DNA of 64,000 nucleotides from positions 186,001-250,000 of the forward strand of contig CAVWMS010000003.1 of assembly GCA_963756185.1 (NCBI GenBank), given 5' to 3'. The notes under the pieces were generated by a model, which was not told where the DNA came from, did no database searches, and saw only the letters and a list, made by a program, of their open reading frames with translations. Of the stretch, positions 18,158 to 26,592 are shown piece after piece (the first letter of the stretch is position 1; each line of letters starts with the position of its first letter). The position numbers were made by a program, and so were the translations under genes. Origin of the DNA: DATAXI01 sp963756185. Its GTDB lineage: Bacteria > Verrucomicrobiota > Verrucomicrobiia > Chthoniobacterales > Chthoniobacteraceae.

Positions 18158-19703
18158 CTATTTGATTTTCTCGAGGAGGTTTTTGCCGGTCATTTCTTTC
18201 GGCTGCGGCAGGCCGAGCAGGTAGAGCAGCGTCGGCGCGACATCCGCCAGGATGCCGGGATGCACCTTGAAACTGGCCGCGTCGTCGGCCACATAAATGA
18301 AATGCACGAGGTTGGTCGTGTGCGCCGTGTTCGGCGTGCCGTCCGGGTTGCGCATCAGCTCGCAGTTTCCATGGTCCGCGGTGATCAGCAGCTTGCCGCC
18401 GAGGCTCAGCGTCCGCTCGATCACCCGGCGCACCGCGTCGTCGATCACCTCGACCGCCTTGATCCCCGCCTCGACCACGCCGGTATGGCCCACCATGTCC
18501 GTATTCGCGAAATTCAGGATGACCAGGTCGTAATTCGGCAGCAGCTCGACCACCTTTCGCGTCACCTCCGGCGCGCTCATCTCCGGCTTGTAATCGTAAG
18601 TCGGCACATCCTTGGGCGAGGGGATGATCTCGCGATCCTCGCCGGGATATTGCTTCTCGATTCCCCCGTTGAAGAAGTAGGTGACGTGCGGGTATTTCTC
18701 CGTCTCGGCGATCCGCAATTGCCGCAGGCGCGCATCGCTCACCACCTCGCCCAGGATGCGCGCGAGCACCTGCTGCTCGAACACGATCGGGCAATCGTAA
18801 GTCGCGTCATACTCCGTGAGCGTCACGTAGTGCACCTTCGGCCACACCTCCCGGTCGAACCCGTTGAAATCCGGCCGCAAAAACGCCAGCGACAATTGCC
18901 GCGCACGGTCGCGCGCGGAAATTGAAGAACAACACCACGTCTCCGTCCCGGATCCGCTGTTCGTTCACATGGCCGAAAACCATCGGCTTCAGGAATTCGT
19001 CGGTCTCATCGGCCGCGTAGCGGGCTTTCACGGCTTCCGCGGGCGAACTCGTCGGCGCCTCGCCGCGCCCGAGCACGATGGCGTCCCATGCCAGCTTGTC
19101 GCGGTCCCACCGCTTGTCCCGGTCCATCGCGTAATAGCGTCCCACCACCGTCGCGATCACCGCGCCGCTCTCGCTTCAATTCCTTCGCCGCCGTCTCGAG
19201 GTATTCCGCGCCACCGGTCGGCGACGTGTCCCGTCCGTCCGTAATCGCATGGACCATGATGTCGCGCACGCCCGCGTCCTGCCGCCGCGTTGGCCAGCGC
19301 GATCAAGTGATCGATATGGCTGTGCACGCCGCCGTCGGAAAGCAGCCCGAGCAGGTGCAGCCGGCTCCCCTTCGCATTCGCAAACGCCTCCCGCAGCACC
19401 GGGTTCTTCGCCAGTTCGCCATCCTGGATGGCCTTGTTGATGCGCGTGAGGTCCTGGTAAACGATCCGGCCCGCGCCGAGATTCAGGTGGCCCACTTCGC
19501 TGTTGCCCATCTGCCCCGGCGGCAAGCCCGACATCCAGCCCGCTCGCGCTCAGCGTGGCGCGCGGATATTTTGCGTAGAGTTGATCGTGAAACGGCGTCT
19601 TCGCCAGCAGCGTGGCGTCGCCGTTGGCTTCCGCGCGTTCGCGGCCATCCGGATTGATTCCCCATCCGTCGCGGATGATGAGCACTACAGGTTTATGTGG
19701 CAT
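18158..19703 (-). CDS. gpmI: 2,3-bisphosphoglycerate-independent phosphoglycerate mutase, four 1-base insertions
   Basis: Five frames join into a ~510-residue GpmI, the manganese enzyme that interconverts 3- and 2-phosphoglycerate. Seen are the start MPHKPVVLIIRDGWGIN, the phosphoserine block PPGQMGNSEVGHLNLG, DRDKLAWDAI, VLFFNFRADRARQLSLAF, NTDMVGHTG and TADHGNCE metal-binding motifs, and a normal C-terminus (GKNLLEKIK). Frame jumps lie near 19525, 19281, 19171 and 18912, each repaired by removing a single base, for example GLDVGLPPGQMGNSEVG. All domains are kept, so the gene is probably functional and the shifts are consensus errors. A heptad array lies directly upstream of the start. Confidence 0.85.
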
Positions 19704-19712
19704 AGGTTGGGA

Positions 19713-19741
19713 AAATTCGAAATTCGAAATCAGAAACTCGA
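19713..19741 (+). repeat. Heptad array b, upstream of gpmI
   Basis: Units ATTCGAA, ATTCGAA, ATCAGAA, ACTCGAA lie 10 nt before the gpmI start. Array c carries nearly the same unit order on the other strand, so b and c form an imperfect inverted pair. Confidence 0.85.
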
Positions 19742-19828
19742 ACGGGTCAAGTCCGTTCGTCCCCTGTTGAGCAATATCGGCAAATCTTTCGCATAAATCG
19801 CGCGTCATCGCGCGTCAAAAATTCCATC

Positions 19829-19861
19829 TTTTCGAATTTCTGATTTCGAATTTCGAATTTA
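19829..19861 (-). repeat. Heptad array c, at the 3' end of pssA
   Basis: Read on the minus strand the units are ATTCGAA, ATTCGAA, ATCAGAA, ATTCGAA. It begins at the inferred pssA stop codon; reading through it gives the peptide KFEIRNSK. Confidence 0.85.
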
Positions 19862-20725
19862 TCTCCATCTCACTCTTCTCCGCGGATCGCGACACGTCTC
19901 CTCCTCTTCCTCGAGGATCTCCTCCTCGATTTCCGCGCTTCATCCGGAGCGAGAGGAACGGGCGCAGGAAACCATAAAGCAGGTAAGCTAAAAAGATGCA
20001 CCGCGGGCATCCAATTGTAGTCGAGCAGGGTAACACCAGGATCAGCACGATGGCGATGAATCGCGGGATCGAGCGGGTGGTCTTCCAGTTCAGGCCCTTG
20101 AAGCTCGGGTATTGGAACCGGCTGAACATCATGAAGGAGAGGAAAATCAGCAGGATGGGCAGGAGCCATTTCCATCTGCCCAGGTCGCAGCTCGCTCTCC
20201 GCCATCCAGAGCATGAAAAGCGTCAGCGACGCCGTCAGGCCCGCCGCGGCGGGAATTGGGAATCCGCGAAAGTCCTTCGAAGCCGAACTCCGATTGAATG
20301 GCCGCCAGGCAATTGAAACGCGCCAGCCGCAGCGCCCCGCAGAGCAGGTAGAGCGAAGCGACGATCCACCCCAGCGTCGGGAACTCGATCAGCACCACCT
20401 TGTACACCATCAGCGCCGGCGCGACGCCGAAGGAGACGATGTCCGCCAGGGAATCGAACTCCCGCCCAAATGCGCTCTCGTGCCCGCCCAGCCGCGCCAG
20501 CCGCCCGTCCAGCGCATCGAAAATGCACGCGACCAGGATCAGCACAATCGCCAACTCGAAACGCTGCGCCGCCTGTTTCGGATACGGATTTTGCAGCAGC
20601 GCCCCTTCGACGATCTTCAGCACCGCGACAAATCCGCACAACAGATTGCCCGCCGTCATCAGGTTCGGCAGCAGGTAAATGCGGGGTTCGTCGTACTTGA
20701 TCTTTTGCGGTTCGTCCTCCTTCAT
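19859..20725 (-). CDS. pssA: CDP-diacylglycerol-serine O-phosphatidyltransferase, several frameshifts
   Basis: A membrane CDP-alcohol phosphatidyltransferase of ~288 residues. It starts MKEDEPQKIKYDEPRIYLLP behind a full AAGGAGG Shine-Dalgarno. The family signature D-G-x2-A-R-x8-G-x3-D-x3-D is visible as DALDGRLARLGG...FGREFDSLADIVSFG. Transmembrane segments continue in other frames (FMMFSRFQYPSFKGLNWK, RFIAIVLILV, LAYLLYGFLRPFLS), and the best-fitting end is an acidic tail (EIEEEILEEEEE) with TAA at 19859. Shifts occur near 20260 and at several later points. The enzyme makes phosphatidylserine, the substrate of Psd encoded just upstream. Confidence 0.82.
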
Positions 20726-20736
20726 GCCGGCCTCCT

Positions 20737-21368
20737 TTACGGCAGCCGCGCCGACGATGGTCTCCCCGCCCTTGACGCGGTCGCCGGGCTTGACCGTGAT
20801 CTCGCTGTCGAGCGGCAGATAAACCTCCGTGCGCGAGCCAAACCGGATCATACCAAACCGCTCCCCTTTCCCACACGATCCCCCACCTTGGACCATGCCG
20901 ACGATGCGCCGGGCAATCGCGCCCGGTGATCTGCCGCACCACCAGCGTGGTCCCGCCGTCCCGGAACGCCCAGGTCTGGCTCTCGTTCGCGTCGAGCTCC
21001 CGGGATTGCGCGCATCGAGGAATTTGCCCGGGTAATGCTCGCAATAGGTAACCTCGGCGGCAATCGGCGCGCGGTTGGTGTGCACATCGAAGACCGAGAG
21101 AAAAATCGCCACGCGCCGCATCGCGCCGTTGACCACTCCGTTCTCCGCTTTCTCAATGATCTCGACCACCAGCCCATCCGCCGGCGCCACGACGGCCAGG
21201 GCGTCCGCCGGCGCGGGGCGGTCCGGGTCGCGGAAAAAGTAAAACGTGTATAAAATCAGCGCGACCCCGGGCAGCGAAGCCGCCGGGCGCCAAAATCCCG
21301 ATCGCAACCGTGATCGCGGCCAGCACCGCAAATATCCAGCGGGCCTCCCGCAGCGTCTGAAGGCGCAT
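20737..21368 (-). CDS. psd: Phosphatidylserine decarboxylase proenzyme, several frameshifts
   Basis: A short Psd of ~210 residues: N-terminal hydrophobic helices (WIFAVLAAITVAIGI, LILYTFYFFRDPDRP), then APADGLVVEI, FLSVFDVHTNRAPI, GTTLVVRQITGAIARRIV, and MIRFGSRTEVYLP, where the Ser of the FGS motif would become the pyruvoyl group. It decarboxylates phosphatidylserine to phosphatidylethanolamine at the membrane. Apparent single-base shifts lie near 21285, 21003, 20922, 20885-20865 (a compensating pair) and 20748. Correcting the last one ends the protein ETIVARLP-stop 11 nt before pssA, so psd and pssA are two genes, not a fusion. Confidence 0.82.
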
Positions 21369-21449
21369 AAGAGCCCGCCAACATAAACGCGAGGGGTTGA
21401 GAGCGTAAAGTGCGGGTTTTCACGCGTATTTTCGCGCCCCCGGCGGGCT

Positions 21450-21482
21450 AAATTCGAAACTCGAAGCTCGAAATTCGAAATA
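21450..21482 (+). repeat. Heptad array d
   Basis: Units ATTCGAA, ACTCGAA, GCTCGAA, ATTCGAA, in the spacer between divergent psd and the rhodanese gene. Confidence 0.82.
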
Positions 21483-21595
21483 TTTGCCGCCTTTGGGGCG
21501 GAAATCGCGGAGATTTCCCCCCAATAGTCCTGCTCCGCCTCCACCCACCCTCGGCTGAAAATTGGACCACCCCCCTTCCCAGCGCGCCGTCCCCC

Positions 21596-21627
21596 TTCGA
21601 ATTTCGAATTTCGAATTTCGAATTTCT
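21596..21627 (-). repeat. Heptad array e
   Basis: Four perfect ATTCGAA units on the minus strand, ending about 20 nt before the rhodanese start. Arrays d and e occupy much of the 278-nt spacer 21369-21646; nothing else recognisable is in it. Confidence 0.88.
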
Positions 21628-21646
21628 GCCTTATCTTGCTCTCCCT

Positions 21647-22192
21647 ATGCAAACCACGGCCTCCATTACCCCCGAGACCACCATGGCCGAGTTGCTCCAG
21701 GTCTCGCCGGGAGCCCAGCGCGCCCTTTTCCGCAAATACCACATCGGCGGCTGCGCCTCGTGCGGCTTCCGCCCTGATGAGACGCTCGCCCAGGTTTGCG
21801 CCCGCAACGACAGCCTGCCCGTAGGCGAGGTCATCGATTATCTGCTGGCCAGCCAGGAGGAGGACCGGCGCATGCAAATCAGCCCTGTGGAGCTGGCCGC
21901 CGCCCTTCGCGCCGGTTCGGCCCGGGTCATCGATGTCCGCACCCGGGAGGAATTTGACGCGGCAAAAATCGAGGGTTCGACCCTGCTCACCCAGGAGTTG
22001 ATGCAGGAAATCCTCGGCACCTGGGACCGCTCCGCGCTTACCGTGCTGGTCGATCACCAAGGCGCCCGGTCGCTCGACGCCGCCGCCTATTTCGCCGGCC
22101 ACGGCTTCACCCAGGCGCGCGCCCTCACCGGCGGCATCGACGCCTGGAGCCAGGAAATCGATCCCTCCATCCCCCGCTACCACCTTGAATAA
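21647..22192 (+). CDS. DUF1858-like plus catalytically dead rhodanese-like protein
   Basis: The 181-residue protein has two parts. Residues ~10-65 resemble the DUF1858 fold (MAELLQVSPGAQRALFRKY, GGCASCGF, then VGEVIDYLL). Residues ~80-175 form a rhodanese domain (VIDVRTREEFDAAKIEGS and a C-terminal RALTGGIDAWSQE). The active-site loop that carries Cys in rhodaneses reads VDHQGARS, so sulfur transfer by the usual persulfide is unlikely; the CASC pair in the first domain could instead handle sulfur or metal. It heads a plus-strand group with a NifU-like scaffold and SufT, pointing to a role in Fe-S assembly. Confidence 0.85.
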   Translation: MQTTASITPETTMAELLQVSPGAQRALFRKYHIGGCASCGFRPDETLAQVCARNDSLPVGEVIDYLLASQEEDRRMQISPVELAAALRAGSARVIDVRTREEFDAAKIEGSTLLTQELMQEILGTWDRSALTVLVDHQGARSLDAAAYFAGHGFTQARALTGGIDAWSQEIDPSIPRYHLE

Positions 22193-22226
22193 CTCACCCC
22201 CTTCCCGCGCCAAAAACGCCCATATG

Positions 22227-22292
22227 TTCGAATTTCGAATTTCGAATTTCGAATTTCATCCCGCCCCTGCGGGATCAAATTTCGGATTTCTC
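22227..22292 (-). repeat. Heptad arrays f and g, upstream of the nifU-like gene
   Basis: Array f (22227-22257) is four ATTCGAA units on the minus strand. A short second stretch (g, 22277-22292) has one ATCCGAA unit and a partial one. The nifU-like start follows within 10 nt. Confidence 0.82.
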
Positions 22293-22297
22293 TTCCC

Positions 22298-22779
22298 ATG
22301 AGCGATTCCCTCGAACAGCGCATCCAGCAGGCCATCGCCAATCCCCAAAACGTCGGCGAAATGCCGGACGCCGACGCCGTCGGCACGGTCGGCAGTCCCG
22401 ATTGCGGCGACATGCTGCGGATGTGGATCAAGTTCAAGGAGCAGGATGGCCGGCGCGTCATCGACAGCGCGACTTTCCAGACTTTCGGCTGCGAGACGGC
22501 GATCGCCGTGGCCAGCGTCGCCACGGAATTGATCTCCGGCAAGACCGCCGAGGAGGCGCTGAATCTTTCCGGCGCCGACCTCAGCGCCCCGCTCGGCCGT
22601 TGCCGCCGATGAAAATCCATTGCGCGCAATTGGTCGAAGGGGCGCTCCGTTCGGCCCTCGCGCCTGAAGCAGCCCGCGCCCGTCCCCGCCGCTCCCTCCG
22701 CCCCGACGCTTTTCGACCAGCTCGGCATCACCGGCGCCAAACGGTCAAAGTCGTCATCGAGAAGAACCCAGGCACTTAG
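22298..22779 (+). CDS. NifU/IscU-type Fe-S cluster scaffold, with frameshifts
   Basis: The first ~100 residues match the IscU/NifU N-terminal fold, with three scaffold cysteines in order: SPDCGDML, TFGCETAIAVAS and, in the next frame, KIHCAQLVEGALRSAL. The uninterrupted frame stops early at 22612 (LGRCRR). Adding one base near 22605 gives APLGPLPPMKIHC. Two further small shifts (near 22670 and 22745) would give a Pro/Ala linker and a VKVVIEKNPGT end. It would assemble Fe-S clusters in the cytoplasm. Position between a rhodanese-like gene and sufT supports this. The broken C-terminal part is reconstructed and less certain. Confidence 0.78.
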
Positions 22780-22789
22780 TAATTCCAGA

Positions 22790-23347
22790 ATGGCAACGCA
22801 CGAAAATACCGAACGCACACTTACCCGCGATTGTCCGGCCATCCAGATTCCCGCCGGCAATACCATCACGCTTCCCGCGGGCAGCACTGTCTTCATCACA
22901 CAATCGCTCGGCGGCAGTTACACCGTCGCCACCGAGATGGGCCTCGCCCGCGTGGCCGCTGAAAACCTGGATGCCCTGGGCATCGAGGCCGCGGCGCCTG
23001 CCGATGCCCCCGCGGATGCGCAGCCCGGGGCGCCAGTAAATGAAAAACAGATTTGGGACCAATTGAAGACATGTTACGACCCGGAGATACCGGTCAACAT
23101 TGTCGACCTGGGCCTTATTTACGATTGCCAGATCACGCCGCGCGACGGCAAAGGGGCATTGGTCACCGTCAAGATGACGCTTACCGCCCCAGGCTGCGGC
23201 ATGGGCCCGGTCCTGGCGCAGGAAGCCAGATCGAGGATCGAAGCCATCCCCGGCGTGGACGAAGCGGATGTCGAGCTGGTCTGGGATCCGCCCTGGAATC
23301 AGGCGATGATCTCCGAAGCCGGCAAGATGCAACTGGGCATCCTGTAA
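22790..23347 (+). CDS. sufT: SufT-like Fe-S assembly factor (MIP18/DUF59 family)
   Basis: The 185-residue protein has a ~70-residue N-terminal extension and a C-terminal MIP18/DUF59 domain (CYDPEIPVNIVDLGLIYD; TAPGCGMGP; VELVWDPPW). The extension carries GNTITLPAGSTVFITQSLGGSYTV, which matches the SufT subgroup rather than PaaD. SufT helps deliver or mature Fe-S clusters. It starts 10 nt after the nifU-like gene, consistent with one transcript. The Cys in APGCGMGP is the conserved one of the family. Confidence 0.9.
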   Translation: MATHENTERTLTRDCPAIQIPAGNTITLPAGSTVFITQSLGGSYTVATEMGLARVAAENLDALGIEAAAPADAPADAQPGAPVNEKQIWDQLKTCYDPEIPVNIVDLGLIYDCQITPRDGKGALVTVKMTLTAPGCGMGPVLAQEARSRIEAIPGVDEADVELVWDPPWNQAMISEAGKMQLGIL

Positions 23348-23357
23348 GTCGTCCGGG

Positions 23358-24149
23358 TTAGATTGTCTCGACCGGCTGACCCTCCCTTACCCAGACCGCG
23401 TCCTCCCATTCCTCCGGGCGGCCTATAAGTAACTCATGCGGCCTGAATCCGGACTTGTAAGTCAAACTCTTGCATCCCGCGACCCTGTAACCAAAGTAGA
23501 CATAACTCTTCCCCAATTGTCCCGCCAGGGAAATTTCGCACAGCGCGCTATATACTCCCAGCGACAGCCGCCCGAAGTCCGGGTCGAAATAGAAGTAAGT
23601 CGAGGAAATCGACCGCGGCATCTCATCCACCAATCCCACGCCGGCCAGCCGCCCGCCCACCCAGTAACTCATTTCCCGGCCGCATGAGTGCGGAAAGCAA
23701 AACTGCCGCCGGTAACCCTCCTCATCCAGCGGGTTTTCCTGCCAGCCGCACGCTTCTTCGCGCGCGCCGTGCCACTTCCGGTAGAGGGCCACGCGCCCGG
23801 CGTCGGCCCGCGGCGTCCCGATTTCCACCGCCACTGCGGCGCATTTTCGCAGGACCCGCCGCTGGCTCTTGCTCAATTGGAAATCCTTCACCGGCACCCG
23901 CAGCGAGACGCACTCGCCGCAACCCCGGCAGACCGGCCTGAAATACTCCGGCCCGAAACGCCGCCAGCCCCGCTCGACCAGCCTTTCCGTCTCCTCCGGC
24001 GACACATCCGTCAGCAGGCGCACGTCCAGCATCGCCGGCTTCCCCGCCAGATAGGCGCAGGGATGTTCCGGGGTGGGAAATCGCGCGTGCTCGACAGCCA
24101 TTTGGGGAGCGGTGTTACGGGCAAACATCGCTCGTTTTATGCCATACAT
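23358..24149 (-). CDS. bpt: Aspartate/glutamate leucyltransferase (arginyl-transferase family)
   Basis: The 263-residue protein matches the ATE/Bpt family that adds an amino acid from aminoacyl-tRNA to N-terminal Asp/Glu for N-degron recognition. Seen are PCAYLAGKPAMLDVRL, RRFGPEYFRPVCRGCGECVSLR (the CxxC pair), and the C-terminal AT-like block (STYFYFDPDFGRLSLGVYS, YVYFGYRVAGCKSLTYK). Bacterial members are usually Bpt, using leucyl-tRNA. ATG 24149 is chosen; MFARN at 24128 is also possible. It is convergent with sufT and divergent from AIM24. It pairs functionally with ClpC-type proteolysis, though a ClpS gene is not in the window. Confidence 0.85.
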   Translation of the reverse strand: MYGIKRAMFARNTAPQMAVEHARFPTPEHPCAYLAGKPAMLDVRLLTDVSPEETERLVERGWRRFGPEYFRPVCRGCGECVSLRVPVKDFQLSKSQRRVLRKCAAVAVEIGTPRADAGRVALYRKWHGAREEACGWQENPLDEEGYRRQFCFPHSCGREMSYWVGGRLAGVGLVDEMPRSISSTYFYFDPDFGRLSLGVYSALCEISLAGQLGKSYVYFGYRVAGCKSLTYKSGFRPHELLIGRPEEWEDAVWVREGQPVETI

Positions 24150-24227
24150 CCATCCAATCTTGGCCTCTTCGCGCACTTTTCGCGCACGGGCTTGACCCTG
24201 CCGCGGCCAGCAGATAGCACCATCCCC

Positions 24228-24995
24228 ATGCAACACGAAGTTGTCGGTTCCGCCATGCCCGTGCTCGAGATTCATCTCGACCCCAATGAAAGCGTCGTCG
24301 CCGTCTCCGGCGAGCTCTCCTGGATGACCTCATCCATCGAGTTGGAAACCCATACCCAGCACGCCGGCGGCGGCGGCCTCTTCGGCGCCTTCAAGCGCGC
24401 CGTCGGCGGCGGCTCCCTCTTCATGACCGAGTACGCCGCCCGCGGCTCCGCCGGCACCGTTGCGTTCGCCGCGAAACTCCCGGGCCACATCCTTCCCGTC
24501 ACTGTGAACCCCGGCCAGGAATACATGATCCACCGGCACGGCTTTCTCTGCGGCACACCCGGGGTCATCCTGAACGTCGGGTTCCAGCAGAGCCTCGGCG
24601 CCGGCATTTTCGGCGGCGACGGCTTCATCCTCCAGCACCTCAGCGGCTCCGCCCAATGCTGGATCGAACTCGGCGGCGAAATTGTCACCTACGAACTGGC
24701 GGCCGGCGAAACGATCCGGGTCCATCCCGGCCACGTCGGCATGTTCGAGACCAGCGTCAACTTCGACATCACCCGCATCAAGGGCATCCGCAACATGCTC
24801 TTCGGCGGCGACGGCATCTTCCTCGCTCAATTGACCGGCCCCGGCAAGGTGTGGCTCCAGACGCTCACCGTCAGCAATCTCGCCCACGCCCTCGCTCCCT
24901 ACCTGCCAACCGCCGGAGAACGCGCCCAGGCCACCGGCACCGGCGCTGTAGTCGGCTCCATAGTCGGCAGCCTCCTCAGCGGCAACAACCAATAG
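24228..24995 (+). CDS. AIM24 family protein
   Basis: The 255-residue protein has the AIM24/TIGR00266 beta-barrel pattern: VSGELSWMTSSIELETHTQ, a glycine-rich segment (GGGLFGAFKRAVGGGSLFM), PGHILPVTVNPGQEYMIHRHGFLC, and repeats of GGDG(F/I)xLxxLxGxG(x)xWxx. It ends in a short hydrophobic Gly/Ser tail (GAVVGSIVGSLLSG). The bacterial function is not established. It stands alone between divergent bpt and convergent pyk. A heptad array follows the stop codon directly. Confidence 0.88.
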   Translation: MQHEVVGSAMPVLEIHLDPNESVVAVSGELSWMTSSIELETHTQHAGGGGLFGAFKRAVGGGSLFMTEYAARGSAGTVAFAAKLPGHILPVTVNPGQEYMIHRHGFLCGTPGVILNVGFQQSLGAGIFGGDGFILQHLSGSAQCWIELGGEIVTYELAAGETIRVHPGHVGMFETSVNFDITRIKGIRNMLFGGDGIFLAQLTGPGKVWLQTLTVSNLAHALAPYLPTAGERAQATGTGAVVGSIVGSLLSGNNQ

Positions 24996-24996
24996 C

Positions 24997-25036
24997 ATTC
25001 GAATTTCGGATTTCGGATTTCGGATTTCGGATTTTC
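24997..25036 (-). repeat. Heptad array h (ATCCGAA x4)
   Basis: On the minus strand the units are ATCCGAA four times, then ATTCGAA. It fills the gap between the convergent AIM24 and pyruvate kinase stops, which rules out a promoter role at this copy. Confidence 0.87.
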
Positions 25037-25045
25037 AGTCCGCCG

Positions 25046-26461
25046 TCACTCCACGTGCCGCAACTGAATCGTGTCGATGATCTTCTTCCCCGCCAGCACG
25101 TTCGTAATCACCACCAGCCATGAGCCGGCCGAGCACCAATCCTTTCGCTTCAGGTAATCGATCGAATTCAGGATGGTCTGCTCGGGGTCTTCGCTGAACT
25201 CCATCAGGAACGGCTCGACGCCCCACGGCAGCAGCAGGTGCCGAAAAATCGGCTCCTGGTCGGTGAACGCGTAAATGGGAATGCCGCGCGGCCGCAGCGC
25301 CGCCAACGTGTAACCCAGGAACCCGCTGCGCGTAAACACCACGATACCCGACCGCTCCAACTGCTGCGCCAGCACCGCCGCCGAGCGCAGCATCTTCGCC
25401 TTCGGCTCCTCGAGCCGGATGCCCTCGTTGAGCGCCTGCTTTTCGTACGGCTCCGTGCTCGCGATGATATTCTTCATCACCTCGACGCATTCCAGCGGGT
25501 AAAGGCCCGTCGTCGTCTCGCCGGAAAGCATCACCGCGTCCGCCCGCTCCCGCACGGCGCTGGCGATGTCCGAGATTTCCGCGCGCGTGGGCATCGGCGC
25601 GGAGATCATCGACTCGAGCAGATGCGTCGCCACAATGACCGGTTTGCCCTGCGCCATGCACGCCTCGATGATGTGCGACTGCACCTGCGGCAGCCGGTAA
25701 TAATCGATCTCGATGCCCAGGTCGCCCCTCGCCACCATCACCGAATCGGTCTCGCGCACGATCTCCTCGAGGTTGCGCACACCCGCTTGATCCTCGATTT
25801 TTGCGATGATCCGCGCCTCGGATTTCAATTCGAGCAGCAGCGCCTTCAGGTCCCGCACATCCTGCGCCTTGCGCACAAACGAAAGCGCCACGAAATCGAT
25901 GCCCGCCTCGACGCCGGCGCGCACATCCTTGCGGTCTTTCTCGGTGAGCGCCGGCAAGCTCACCTCGACGCCCGGCAGATTGATGTGCCGGCGCGACACC
26001 AGGCGCCCCGGCGTCAACACCCGGCAATGCACCGTCGTGTCGTCCTTCGCCACCACCTCGAACCGGATCAGCCCGCTATCCACCAGCAACACCGAGCCCA
26101 CCCGCACATCCGTGGCCAGTCCCGCGTAATTGACGTCCACGCCGCGGATCGGCTCCGGCGGCGGCTGCGTGTAAAAGGCGAACGATTCCCCGGGCGCAAC
26201 GTCGAGCGGCTGCTCGAGCACGCCCGTGCGGATTTCAGGCCCCTTTACGTCCATCATCACCGCCACGTGCCGGCCCACGCGGGCCGATACCTCCCGGATG
26301 CGCCGCACCCGCTCGTGCACCCACTCCTCCGTCGCGTGCGCCATGTTCAGCCGGATCACGTCCACGCCCGACTGGATCAGCTTTTCCAGCCGCTCGGGGC
26401 TTTCCGTCGCCGGCCCCAGGGTGGCAACGATTTTCGTGTGTCGGTAGTAGCCTCGCGTCAT
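25046..26461 (-). CDS. pyk: Pyruvate kinase
   Basis: The 471-residue protein has the expected order: TKIVATLGPA, VIRLNMAHAT, MMDVKGPEIRTG, the B-domain, DFVALSFVRKAQD, IAKIEDQAG with the active-site Lys, VMVARGDLGIEI, MLSGETTTGLYP, and the C-domain. The family's usual LNFSHG is RLNMAHAT here. It converts phosphoenolpyruvate and ADP to pyruvate and ATP. ATG 26461 gives the family-type N-terminus (MTRGYYRHTKIVATLGP); the longer open frame upstream is antisense to the next gene. Monocistronic as far as can be seen. Confidence 0.95.
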   Translation of the reverse strand: MTRGYYRHTKIVATLGPATESPERLEKLIQSGVDVIRLNMAHATEEWVHERVRRIREVSARVGRHVAVMMDVKGPEIRTGVLEQPLDVAPGESFAFYTQPPPEPIRGVDVNYAGLATDVRVGSVLLVDSGLIRFEVVAKDDTTVHCRVLTPGRLVSRRHINLPGVEVSLPALTEKDRKDVRAGVEAGIDFVALSFVRKAQDVRDLKALLLELKSEARIIAKIEDQAGVRNLEEIVRETDSVMVARGDLGIEIDYYRLPQVQSHIIEACMAQGKPVIVATHLLESMISAPMPTRAEISDIASAVRERADAVMLSGETTTGLYPLECVEVMKNIIASTEPYEKQALNEGIRLEEPKAKMLRSAAVLAQQLERSGIVVFTRSGFLGYTLAALRPRGIPIYAFTDQEPIFRHLLLPWGVEPFLMEFSEDPEQTILNSIDYLKRKDWCSAGSWLVVITNVLAGKKIIDTIQLRHVE

Positions 26462-26592
26462 ATCGTCTTGCGGAAATCCAACGCGAGGGGAGTGCCGTCG
26501 AATCCGGGAGCATCTTATAGCGCCCCCCGGCGAAAATGGAATCGCCGATTGCACAAATCTGGTTGACCTGAAACGCCAGCCGTATTGAGGTC

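Noticed and set aside
20147..22213. A very long minus-strand open frame that seems to fuse pssA, psd and ~300 further residues
   Set aside because: Its 5' third is antisense to the rhodanese gene. The apparent pssA-psd fusion depends on one extra base near 20748; removing it gives a normal psd stop and a perfect Shine-Dalgarno before pssA.
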